A DNA stretch of 64,000 nucleotides from Eudorina sp. 2006-703-Eu-15 (Eukaryota > Chlorophyta > Chlorophyceae > Chlamydomonadales > Volvocaceae), in assembly GCA_003117195.1 (NCBI GenBank), contig BDSI01000055.1, positions 1 to 64,000 on the forward strand, read 5' to 3'. The translations under genes and the position numbers were made by a program. Shown here one piece after another: positions 12,409-23,730 of this stretch; position 1 is the first letter of the stretch; the number at the start of each line of letters is the position of its first letter. The notes under the pieces were generated by a model. That model saw nothing but the letters and a program-made list of their open reading frames with translations. It had not been told where the DNA came from and ran no database searches.

Positions 12409-15400
12409 GAGAACGTGTGTGTGTGTGTGGGGGGGGGAGGGGATGAGAGTCGCGCGGGCCGGGAGGACGGTGTATAGGTGAGCTTCGCGGTGTAAGGGGA
12501 GGGCGCCTGCGTCGCGTGTGCCGGGGTTGCGGCTCGCGGCGCGACGACGCCGGCGGAGCCCAGATCAGGTGTTTTGCACAGCACACACACTTGCGGGTTT
12601 CTTTTGCTGAACAAACACACACACACGCTTGCGGCTCCTTTTATAAACACGCATGCGGGCGTGTGGCTGCCAGCACGGCAACGGTAAGGGCGCCACACCG
12701 CTCCACGGACACTCATGGGCAGACCCCTTTGTTGATCGCCGACGACCTGTTGGAGCCGACCAAGGCATCGAGACTGGCGATACCGTGCCGCCGTCTTCGA
12801 GTCCCACGAGTAACACGCCCGAGGTGCCATCCTGACATACATGCCATGCCATGTCAGGGTGATACCTCGAGCCGCCGTGCGTGTTGATCGTGGGACTCGA
12901 AGAAGGCCTTCCTCCCTCCCTCCCTCCCTCCCTCCCTCCCTCCCTCCCTCCCTCCGGCACGCGACCGCTCACCTGCGGACACATGAGGATGAACCCGAAC
13001 ATGTACACCGCGCCGACCAGACTGGACAGCACCCAGCTGTACCAGCTCTTGTGCGTCTTGTACATGAGCGAGTAGATCGAGTAGCCGATCACCAGCGGGT
13101 ACAGCGCGTACGACAGGTACCGCATCGCCTCGGCGTCGTACTTCTTGGTCTCCTTGTTGCTGTACGAGGCCCTGCGAGGTACGAGGGATCAAAAAGAGGA
13201 CGGCTCAATGCGCAACTTTGGCCGCCGCGGGACGGAAACGAGGGCTCGACTCCACCGGGGATCGCACGGTCCCTCAATCGCCCCGCGGCGCCTGCCAGGC
13301 CAACTGCCTGTCCCCACTCGAACACCCCAGACAAGGACTCATATCGGACTGCATACTGCGGTTAACCACCACCTCCTCCTCGTCCCCACACGGACCTGTC
13401 CTTGAGGAACACGTAGGGGAACCGCTCCTTGTTGAAGGTGACGTCGAAGGCCTTGGTGACCTTCCACAGCTCGATCCCCGTGCCCAGCACGGACGACAGC
13501 AGCACCACGTAGGAGGTGTCGTTGTCGAACAGGTACAGCAGGATCACAACCTGGGTGGGGGTTGGGAAGGGCGGTTGGGGAGGAACGGATGGCGAAGGGC
13601 GGTTGGGAAAGGGACTGGGAGCAAATGACCAAGCGGTGTCCGGTCTTCATCTTCGCTTCGGCTGATTCGGGGGTTACTTTTCTAGTTACACATCTCGGTT
13701 TGCCGACCGCAGCACGCCGCGGCTGCACCAACTCCTGCCTGCCTGCGCGCCCGCGCGCCCGCTGGCGCCCGGTCCCCCGCCCCCGCGGCGCCCAATCACC
13801 TGGCAGAAGGCGTTGATGAGCACGGTTCGCGCCGACAGCCCCTCCATGGACTTGTTGTTCTTCCAGAAGCCGATGTCGTTCTTGAAGGCCAGCAGGTCGA
13901 ACACGGTGTGCAGCAGCGACACCGCGAACGTGATGCCCTGCGGTCACGGATGGCGCGGTGGGCGAGCAGGCTCGGCGGGTGCGGGTGTGTGTTTAATGAG
14001 AAGCCCACCCATAACCGCCCAGGCCCAGGCGGGAGTGTGTGTGTGGGGCGCGAGATGATGACACTTGACGGCCGCAGACATGGAACGGGGCTCCGGAAAA
14101 TGATGGAAGACGCCGAGGGCGATGCCAGTGGATGCAGCGCGCCCTAACTTCGCCGCCCCAGTGCGCGATAGCGTAGCGCCGGGGACAACGATGAATGAGA
14201 TCCGGGATGGCGATGGTTTCCAACGGCGTTGATGGGGTTCTGATGCGGCCCGAGGGTGCCGCTGGGCCGTTCTTAGGCTAACAAGGCTGACCTGCAGGCC
14301 GGCATGAGACGGCCACCGTTGCAATAGTACGAATGTACGATGTGCGGCACGACGTTACCCCTCCCATGACTGGTCCCCACCTCCCAGTCAACTTTTCACT
14401 ACTATCACTTCCCTTCTCTGCAGGAGGCTCTTCCTTGATCGACACGGTGCCGACACGGTGCCGACACGGTGCTCATGATCAGGAGCATCAGAGCATACGC
14501 GGGATCGGGGCGGGGCCGGGGCGCACGACCCCCGCCCGGGCCGCCCGCGGCACATCCACCCACCCACCTACGCCCCCACCCCTCCGACGCACCAGCAGGA
14601 TCGGGTTGCCCTCCAGGAAGATGCGCTTCAGCTCGTCGCTCTCGCCATCCTGCGCCAGGCCCATCTTCACCTGCATGCCGAACGACTGCTCCATCTGCGG
14701 CAGCGACAACAAAGGCAACCAACCCGCTTCAACGGCGCTCGGAGGGAAAACACGGTGTGCTGCAGCGCGCTTGGCGCCCAGTTCAAGGGGATCCGCTGGG
14801 GATCTCCAGCCACCGCACGGGCCTGGGATGCGACCTGATGACATGCCCGGGTTGCATGCCATCGAGTGCGCCGGGAATAGGGACGGCGGCCCCCACGAGA
14901 CCCGGCCGTTTCCTCACACGGATGCTGTCCCTGACAATGACGCTGGCAGAGCAGCAGTGCGGCACCCAAGCATTCCTGGCCGCCCCACACCTCTGGCGAG
15001 TGCCGCCGCGGGACCAGGCACCCCATCATATTCCGGTAACGGAACATAGGGCCCCGCAGACCCGAACCACGCTCCTCAAACACGTCCCGACTCGCCCCTC
15101 CGCGCAGCAGCAGCAGCGCGGTATAAATATGTCTACCAACTTCCTATACCCTCCTTCGCGCGCGTAAGTGTGCCGTACCTGCAGCAGCAGCTGCCACCAC
15201 GTCATCGAGACGTAACTGAGCTCCAGATGGAGGGTCACGTTCTCGAGCGTCTCGTTGACGGGCACCATCTTATCGCGCAGCAGCCAAAAATCGTTGAAAA
15301 AGACGACGGGCAGGTAGTTGCCGGCGATGTTGGGGTGCAGGTGGCCACTCAACTGCGGCGGGATCCGGCTGCGGGGCGGGGAGGGCGGCGAGAAGACGCA

Positions 15401-18276
15401 GGGTACTGGTGGGATGATGCCCACGTGCTATCTAGTTACCAGTTACCGACTGGACATGAGATGAGGGAAACGTGCCGATATGTGTGGGACCGAGGGCGCA
15501 TCCCAAATGGACGCAAACCCAGGCACAGCCGTGCCGCCCGCCACCCCTTGCGCGACCACCCGGCGCAAAAGTGACGGCACCGAAGAGCTGACCGGCCCCC
15601 TAAAGCACCACGCCCTGCCCGTTGGCCCCCGACCTGCCGGTCCCTAGGCTGCTTACTTCCTGTCGTACGCCTGAAAGTGATCCACAATCTGTACGGTGAC
15701 GTTAGGCCTGATGAAATTGATAATCTCCAGAGGTGCATCCTTCTCTACCTGCAGGGGCACCGAGCACAGCGCGGCATGCGCCAACCACAAGCCCACCACA
15801 AGCCCGGACTCCATTGGTCACTGTTACCGGGTAGTCACGGCCATGGGTTTCGCTGTACTGGGTCCGCAGGCCATTTCGCCCAAAGGCATCGCGCACGGCT
15901 GACTGATTCGGTTGGCTCGGGACATCGCTCGCTGCCTCCAACTCCTTATGATGCAGTGCAGCCCCGGCCCTACGACCCAGTCACACGGGAAACCACAGGA
16001 CGGCACCGCCCCAAACCCTAGAGGACGGAGCCCCCCGGTCGCATTCGCATTCGCTTGGCGTCCTGTCGAGACCTCAAAAATGCGCTGTACACACCCAAAC
16101 GACAAGAGTAGACGTCGGCGCAAGGGTGTCCCAACGCGCTGCGACGCGCCAGGCAATGGGCAGTCCGGAGGCTCAGACCTCAGCACGGGGTATACGGCCC
16201 ATCCTCGCGGTGTCTCCAACCCACCTTGGGCGCATCCATTGGGTTGTCGGAGAGCAGATTCACGCCGGTCGTGTTGCGGGGCCGCGCACGGTACGTGTTG
16301 AGCTCTGGGGCAGGAAGGCAAGAGCGCAGCACCCCCGGAGGCGCGACACCGGCACCGATCAGAGGATGACACGGCGAGTCGGCGACAGATAAGATCACAT
16401 GGCGACGCAACGGCACTCAAAGCAAAGCCTATCCCCCAGCCACGCACGCTTATAGCCCTGCGCACCGCTTTGCCCCCGGCGCGTTTCCGGTCCCACCCTA
16501 ACTCCGCCGATGTGGGTCGTTGCCGGGAGGCTTGTTGAGCAAGACCCAAATGCGGAATGGGCGCAAACCCAAGAGGGCCCTTGCCACTTGACCTCCTGCA
16601 CCGCAGGTACCGTACTTACGGAAGGAGTAGTACGCCACGTCGACCGGGTTGAAAGCCGGCTCGTTCTTTTGGATGGACGCGCCTTCCCTGGACAGAATCA
16701 TGTGGACGTACACCGAGCCGTTGTGCTTCACGGCCTGGCGGGCACAGAATGTGGCAGGACACAGGCGACACAGTACGTCTTAATGCCCATCTCAGGAGCA
16801 CTGACTGTTTCCTAGACAGCGAGACCGTCGGTGCTTCTTCGAGTAGAGAGGCTTCATCTGGGAGCGCCCGCATGATGCGCCGATTTACGCGGCGGTTGGT
16901 CCGTAGGCCGAGTCTGTCGCTTCTGAGTCATGCGCCAACACCTGGCTCTACCCTTCCACCAAGACCTTGTTTCATTGCTTGCAGGTGGTTCGCTGCAGGT
17001 GCTTCTCAGTTGTGACGAGGCTCCTTATGACCACCCGGAGGAGTCGCCGCTGCCGTAACCATGTTGGTGCGGAATCGGGCAAGGGCATCATTCCGGGTGA
17101 TGGGGAATTCGCGCCAACGGGAGCTGGGCCCGCGGTCTCCTCCAACCCGGTGAACTGTATCAGTTTGGTGCAGCTCGTGACGCGTCTGCTCATGCTGTGT
17201 TCCCACGGGTGTCGGCCCCCCGAATCCGCGGGCCCTATACCGAATGCACCCAACGACAAAATCGGGCACCGGGTAACCCATACAAGATGGTGAAGAGGCT
17301 GACACACATCCCCCGGCGCCGTCACAGATGACCTGTTCGATGCAGGGGCGGAACGATGTTGCCTGCGCGCATCGCGACCTATGAACGCGGGCTGTGACTT
17401 GCGCCGACCTCCCAGACGGCAACACCAAAGCACTGCATGACCTTCACACCCCGGCTGCCACGCGCGCCAGCCCACTTGCGCGCCGCCGCAGAGCAACCTA
17501 CTTCGGACGGTTCGTACACGTACGTGTACTTGCGCTGCTCCTTCGTGTCGCCCAGTCGAACCGCCCGCTCAGACCAGATGAGCTCCGACATGTCCACGCG
17601 ATAACCTGCAGGCCCCCATCGGTGATGTTGAAGGGTCAGTTCAGGAACCCAGCCTGAAGGCCCTCACTACGGCTAGCGCGCCGTTCCAGTCTTTCCGCGC
17701 CTCGCCCAACCCTTGTCTCAAACACCGGTGATCACAGAACGCTGGTCCCGCAACCCAGATCAGACAGGACCCCGTCAACAGTCGTTGCTCGAAGAAGTCA
17801 TTGTCCGAGAGCGATAGACAGGAGAGGCATGTCTCGAGTTCACCAACGGGGCCGCATTCCACAGCTTCATCTGCTGCTATTGGCCGTGTCTATCCTGACG
17901 GATCTTTCGCACGACGCAGGTGCGTGCTCAACTCACCCCGGTAGTGCTCCTTCTCCGAGAGGAACATGTACATGTCCACGAGTGCGCCCCGCTCGAAAGC
18001 TGGGTAGATGTACCCGCCGGGTCCGCCCCCGCCCGCGACCTGGGCGCCCTGCTCGCCCGCCGGAGGTGGTGGCTTCTTGCCCTTCATGGCATTCATGACG
18101 TACCACATGACGCCCATACGCAGAACCATGCCTATGATGTTCCCGAGGCCACCCTGCTGCCGTTGCTGCTGTTGTTGGCCCGCTTGGCCTGGCTGCCCCG
18201 GCGCGGCAGCGGCGGCGCCAGCGGCCGCTGCCGCCGCACCGACCGCCGCCACATTGGCGGCTGGGTTGTCAGGCAT
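11427..18276 (-). CDS. CLPTM1: CLPTM1-family multipass membrane protein
   Basis: Twelve exons join in phase on the - strand: 18276-17937, 17605-17502, 16734-16620, 16304-16225, 15748-15657, 15368-15179, 14694-14593, 13937-13800, 13550-13396, 13171-12973, 12298-12081 and 11670-11427. They encode 658 residues, close to the usual CLPTM1 length. The ATG is preceded directly by an in-frame TGA. An Ala/Gln-rich start is followed by a hydrophobic segment (MVLRMGVMWYVM). Next comes a luminal domain with NGSVYVHM, NTTG, NVT and NET sites and the hallmark FNDFWLLRD...PVNETL. After that come LLAFKNDIGFWKN, several membrane segments (residues about 340-530) and the signature LPWRQMTYKFLNTIIDD. A Lys/Glu/Ala-rich cytosolic tail ends in KKGK. 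Animal members are ER or plasma-membrane proteins linked to receptor trafficking and lipid scrambling; the algal role is unknown. The promoter is probably shared with ARPC3. Confidence 0.93.
12365..12440. repeat. (GT)n microsatellite in a CLPTM1 intron
   Basis: About 34 bases of GT starting near 12370 are followed by TAAAAGAGAAC, more GT and a G-run. The tract lies in the intron between exons 10 and 11 (12972-12299). The TAAAAGAGAAC spacer also follows the GT run near 6570. Confidence 0.85.
12905..12956. repeat. (CCCT)n tetranucleotide run in a CLPTM1 intron
   Basis: About twelve tandem CCCT units in the same intron, just downstream of the exon 10 donor in gene orientation. It is a simple repeat. 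Confidence 0.9.
14439..14474. repeat. Short tandem repeat in a CLPTM1 intron
   Basis: CCGACACGGTG repeats three times between exons 7 and 8 (intron 14592-13938). It is a minor minisatellite. Confidence 0.75.
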
Positions 18277-19017
18277 TCAGGAGGGGTCCGCTAGGCCTCT
18301 ACGAGACGAGGTCCGCTGCTCCTGCTGCTGCGACCGGAATCAGGGTTATGCGGCAAGCGCGAAAAAAATTAATTGCAGAGACCTACACCGGCCATGGTGA
18401 GAGAGTATGAGGCTTCGCACTATCAGGCACATAACGTCACGACAGGGTGTGTTGCCATGCAACTTTGGCAGTCGTGCTTGCGCGCCGAAGCTATGGAAAC
18501 AAATATACATTTTGGGTCGTGAAGCAGGGCACGATACCCTAAAAGTCTCACACCATGCTCTACATCACGCCGGGATCTCCTAACGAACGTTTCATCCATG
18601 GAGATGGGTTCACCAAGAAGATGAAAAATGTGGCCAAAATACGGAACCAATGCCTCCTACCTGCGGCAGTTGTTGTGCTTGTCTGGCTGGCGGCTGTTTG
18701 AATGTCACGGAGTTAAACTCCAACCTTCAATGCTGCCAGTGCGTCGGTCCCAAACTGCACTACTGTGTTCCGACACCTGATGGCAATGATTTCACTTTCA
18801 CGCCCAAAAAGTTTACCGTCGAGCTTAAGACTTGGTATCAGTCAGCACTGCGCTGTCAGGCGCAAGCAACACAACGCAGCAGCTGCAGGTATCCCGATCG
18901 TAACTTTGTTAGATGTATTGTGATGCGAGGCTTTTCACCAAGGCAACCCGTCAACGCCGTACGTGATATGCATTGTGTTTTGGCGGCAACATTCTGAACA
19001 TTTCTGCAGTATTCAGC
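18277..19017. promoter_or_regulatory. Divergent promoter region of CLPTM1 and ARPC3
   Basis: About 740 bases separate the two divergent start codons. The stretch is clearly less GC-rich than either gene and contains AAAAAAATTAATTG at about 18362-18375. A 115-codon open frame (18650-18997, +) lies here, but it is Cys-rich, matches nothing I know and is probably not coding. Shared regulation is inferred from geometry only, and no defined TATA box is claimed. Confidence 0.55.
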
Positions 19018-20715
19018 ATGGCGTATCACAGTCGGTTCAACGAAAACGTTGAAAGGTACAGAGTTTGTTGCGGTTGCCCTCTGGTTCCGTTGAACCAGCC
19101 AACTAGCGGCAGTGCCGCATCGGGCGACGCCGAAGCCGGGTCATTGGATCCTGTTGACGAAGCAATAGAGCTCTTTCGTCCAAACTCACTATTCAAGAAC
19201 TTTGACATCCGTGGACCGGGCGATAAGCTTCTGGTCTACCTCATCCTCTTCATCAACAGCTGCCTCCGACGTGAGTGCTGGAAAGCGCTGCGCGCAGCAC
19301 ATGAACCTCAATACCACCTCACCGGGAAACCGGGGGTTACCTCGCCCATGCCCACGGGCAACCTGTGAAATGCCCTGACTCCACCACCCACAGCCAACCG
19401 CCGACCAGTTAACCCAGGCCCACCCGCGCACCGCGCCTTCGAAAGCGCAGCGAAGCAAAGGAAGGCCATCAGCGCCACCGGTGCAACTACCCTCCCTTTG
19501 CTTATAACCCTGCTCAGCCCCTCTCCTGCCTCCCTCCCGAACCACCAGGCCTAGCTGAGCGCAAGCCGCCCCCGGGCCGTGAGGAAGCACGCACGCTGCT
19601 GTTCTCGGTTGCGCATGACCGCTTCCCACTCCCGGGCCAGCCGGGCTTTCCACTCGGGGCGTTGATGCTGAACCCCACGAACAAGGAAGAGGAAGGTGGG
19701 TATCCGAATCCGAATCCCGTCGAGGGATACGGCGCTCGGCGGTGCTGCGTGGTGCGGTGTGGTGCTGTGCTGTTTACCAAGCGGGTGATTTGGTTCGCAT
19801 GCCGCTGCTCCGCCAGAGCACAGAGGCGGGAACGCAAAGGCGCACGGCGTCGCCACGCATTGGGACCGGGTCCACCCGACATTGAGATCCTGGGGCGGGA
19901 CCTTTCAGGCAGGACCCCTATAGTTCCCGTGTGGGTCAGGGCCGGGCTTGGGGAGGGCCGTGCGAATGTTGGGAAGGGCCCTGCGAATGCTGGGAAGCCC
20001 TGCGGCTGCTGAGCACAGGGGATGCCGCCCTGGTTGGTGTGCCGGTTGGTGGCCGTCGGGGGGCTGCGGGTCCCCCCTGTCCTTTCCTTGGTACCCAGGT
20101 TGTGCAGCCCGGCGCAGGAGTCCGTTTGGGCGTGAGGCCCTCACCGGCGGTCTGCAGCAAATTGCAGCCCGGGCTGGGGCCAGGGTGGGTGGTCTCTGTC
20201 CACGCGGGCGACCCAGTTGGCGACCGGACTGAGGGCGTGAGGCGTGCTGTTGACAAGTGAGGCGCGCTGTTGACACTTGGCCGTGCCTTTGCCAGCACCG
20301 CGGCAGGGAGGCCCTTGGGTACAGCACGGCCGCCGGCAGACGCCGCCCCATGCCGCCTGCTCCCCTTAGCCGACTGCAGCCGCACTCCGCCTCCGCTGCG
20401 CCCGTGGGCCAGTGTTGCCGCACCGCACTGCACCCCTCCTGATTCTCTCCCTCGTATAGCCTCCCAGCCCCTCACAGCTGCATCCTTTCCACTTGCCCCC
20501 CGTCCTGCCCCGGCGGCCCTCTTCGGCCCCTCCTGACTTCAGAGACCATCCGGAGCTATCTGCGGCAGTGCAGAGAGGAGACGGGCCGCCGCCTGGTCGA
20601 ACGGTTGTATGCCGCGGGCGCCACGGGCGGAGACGCCGCCGGCGGGGGCGCAGGCGGGCCCAACAAGCACTGGCTGGCATTCTCCAACCGCCGCTTCCTC
20701 GACCGCACCATGTGA
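19018..20715 (+). CDS. ARPC3: Actin-related protein 2/3 complex subunit 3
   Basis: Three exons join in phase (19018-19270, 19549-19695, 20543-20715) to give 190 residues, close to the ~178 of the family. The start reads MAYHSRF, matching the family's AYHS beginning. Conserved blocks follow: VDEAIELFRPNSLFKNFDI, LLVYLILFINSCLRR, PLPGQPGFPLGAL, LRQCREETGRRLVERLY, and the C-terminal NKHWLAFSNRRFLDRTM. The protein is a subunit of the seven-member Arp2/3 complex that nucleates branched actin filaments. A Gly/Ala insertion (AAGATGGDAAGGGAGG) sits just before NKHW, where animal and fungal proteins have a shorter loop. An in-frame ATG exists 45 bases upstream of the chosen start. The chosen one is preferred because it begins at the conserved N-terminus. 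Confidence 0.94.
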
Positions 20716-23700
20716 AGGATGCACCGTGACGGACGGCTTCGTCGCTCGTCAGCCCAGGGGCCGCGGGCGCGTGTGACGGGCGCGATCCTGAGGTCGTCGC
20801 TCATAGCTGCGCTGGCGCACCTTTGCGGCGAGCGAGCGTGCGTGCGCTGGCGAGGAGTAGGGACGGGTCAGTGGCCGTGAACGCCGCGCCGGGGCCAAGC
20901 GGGGGCCTGCGCACGGAGCCATGTACTTTAGGGAACGACTGGTCACGGGCAGCTTGCAGCTGCCATGCACGAGGAGCCGCTTGGTGCCCCTCGCGCGTTA
21001 GGGCTGGGGAGGGAGGCAGGCAGACAGACAGACAGGGGGCACTACAAATGCGCTCCTCGCGCTTTAAGGCTGGGTAGGGGGGGAGGGAGGGATTCAAGGA
21101 AATGGAATGGTAGGCAAGGGCGAACTGAGCTGACTGTCGTCCGGTGCAAAATGGATTGTACCAGGATTTCCCGCGATGTGATGGCTTCCTCATTGTAGAC
21201 CAAGACCTTTCACCGACTCGAAATCACAAGTATCGGAACGAAGCCATCCGCCTGAGCCACCGGGATTTCAGTCCGTTCATGTAGGCGTCTTAGTATTGGA
21301 CCGCTGGCGGAGGGAGGGAGTGAGGAAGGAACGCATGTAGCGCCACAAGGGCCGCGCTTCGTGCAGCGGTCGAGGGGCGGTACGGCCAACATGCCGTCAC
21401 TGCTGCGCGTACGGCTTTTGGAGGGAGCTGCGTGGCATGCATGAGAACACGCTGCGAGGAGCCATCCTCTCGCGCCAGAACAGGGCCTGTGGGAAAGCCA
21501 GGTGGCATGTCAACGGTATGAGCGCACACACGGTAGGGCTCCCGTCCAGCCCGGGACAGCGCGCGCGGCCCTCTCATGTGCGGGCCCTATGGCCTTCCCA
21601 CCCAGCACCTGGTCAAGCACGGCCAAGGACGTCGGGTGGCCTCGCCCTTAGGGATCGTTGGCGGTGGCCGTCGGCGGCTGCGGCGCGCCCCGACCCGGGA
21701 AGGAGCACGTTTGCTTTTGGCGAGCTCGTTTGGATCAGCCTCACTCTTGGAGGCTGAACCCTGGCTGCAAGCAGCGTGACAGACCATTGGTACGGGCGGC
21801 CTTGGGCGGCCGGTGCCATGGCCTTGCCGGACAAAGGGCTGAGGGCGGCACCACGTGATCAGCAGGCAGGCCGGTCGGCGGACCGCAGGATCATCTGAGC
21901 CTCAACTGAGCCTTATCGTCCGGGGAGGTGCGCAACACTTGAGGCACAGGCCAGCGCCTCAGCTTCAGACTGCTGGGGTTGCCAAGGTGCGCCGACAACG
22001 TGGCTTGCGTGTGGCCGCATTGTCTGCACGCCGCGCGTGGCTCATCACGGAACTTCGAGGGGCCCGGCAATGGGTCCAACTTGTGAGGGCTGCGATTCCG
22101 ATCCGCAACTTTGCCGTTTGCGGGTTGGTCCAGGCGCTATTGTTTGTTTTGTCGAATATTTCGTAACAGTTTCATCACCTCTCGGCCGCCCAGTTTCCAG
22201 CAGGAAGAGTTTCAGGGGTCGCCGGTACGTATTCAAGCGTTGCAAAGCGTTGGATGCGATGGCTGGGCAGCCGAGGCTCGCGGTCGCGCCGTTATCGCAG
22301 TCCAGCGTCATTATCGAGAGCGGAGTTAGGCATAACAACGCATTTCCGGTCAATCGGGCGGTTGCGCCCTGAATCCTGAATGAATGAATGAACGTTACAA
22401 CGGACCCCAAAATGTAGATTAGGGCAAGCCCCAGCAGGCCCCACCGACAAGGCAGCAAGACACCGCCACACCTCAAGTCCGCGAATAAAAAACACAGAGG
22501 GCCATGACCCCACCCAGACCCTGTGCCGCTGATGAGCACTCCAGAACATTGGGCGCGCTTGGCGGGCGACAGAGTCCATCCAAGCGCGCACGCGCTTGCT
22601 GCGAGGACACCTATTTGGATCTGTTTGGATTCCGATACCAAATGCGTCTTTGGCAGTAAACCGCGTAGGGTCTCTGGGAAGAGATGGCCCCTGTGCGTGG
22701 CTGTCTTGCGGCTGGTTGCGCTGGAGGACACGAAGTACTTCCAGACTGACACGAAACAAGACATAGGCAGCGCCTTGATTGATTTCGGCTTTGTAATGTG
22801 GCCCTAAATTGTAATCTGGTGCTTGGGAGATTTGTGCCTATGCAGCGCAAACTACTGTATTGCACCGGAAGGCTGCCGGCCGTGGTTTTAGGGGCATCTT
22901 GGGTACTGGAGGCGAGTGGCGTGGGCTCCATCGGGATATGCTCGGCTGAGACATGATCATAATAATAATTTGCATAAAATCCTGCCTTAGTGCTCCCGGA
23001 AATGATGGTCGGTTTCGTTTGTCGCCAGTATTAACTCGAGGTGAACATCTATTACGAAAAGGCTGCGATTATGCCTGGATTGCATCTGAATACATTCATT
23101 GAATTTTAGTATAGAAGCCAGCTTGGATCGCTTGCCATGAAGGCAGATGCTGAGTGTTATGATTCTGGTGTATAATGCCATGTTACTGGTATGAAACGCC
23201 GAATTCAACCGCTGATACTGTAAATGTTTAACAGCTCTTAATAACGTCTGAGATTACCTAACTTGATTGCTGAACAGGCTGCAGCCCGCCAACATTACTC
23301 ATGCTGATTTCCCGTACCAAACTAATCGCACGTAGAAGTGCCTATTTGTAGAGATTTTGTGCAAAACTTATGAGTACATTATCACCAATTATTTTGCCGT
23401 CTCGGCCGGTCAGTTATGCGCTTCTGCGGTGGTTCAGTAACGGTTGGTTCATGGCCCGTGTAGGTCGACGACGGAAGTGTAAAGGCGTCAGCTCCACGCG
23501 ACTCTACATATCCTCGTATATATACTTTTGGCAACAGAAAGTACAGAACTTCCATTGATGGTTCAAGCAGAAAGGGACTCACAGGGTTCACGACGAACTT
23601 CCTCATAGGAACCCTTAGGAACAGCCGCGGCAGCCGCCAACAAGACCCTTTCCCTTAAAGCAGTACAATTACAAGCATCAGTACGCTTATTAGAAGATAG

Positions 23701-23730
23701 GTGTAACATAGATCCCTACTCTGTATACTC
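20716..23730. other. ARPC3 3' flank and upstream region of FMO-like copy A
   Basis: No gene is recognised. The first part is the ARPC3 3' flank. A fragment of a dispersed repeat (GTTACAACGGACCCC) lies at 22394-22408 beside a GAAT run. From about 22950 the DNA becomes visibly AT-richer up to the start of copy A, as expected of a promoter region. TATATATA occurs at about 23517, some 210 bases before the ATG, and could be a TATA element. Confidence 0.45.

Noticed and set aside
18650..18997. 115-codon Cys-rich + strand open frame between CLPTM1 and ARPC3
   Set aside because: It fills the divergent promoter, matches no family I know, and has no splice or start context that links it to ARPC3.
22045..22764. 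239-codon - strand open frame with hydrophobic parts
   Set aside because: No domain is recognised and it overlaps a dispersed-repeat fragment (IHSFR arises from the GAAT repeat). A + strand frame overlaps it.
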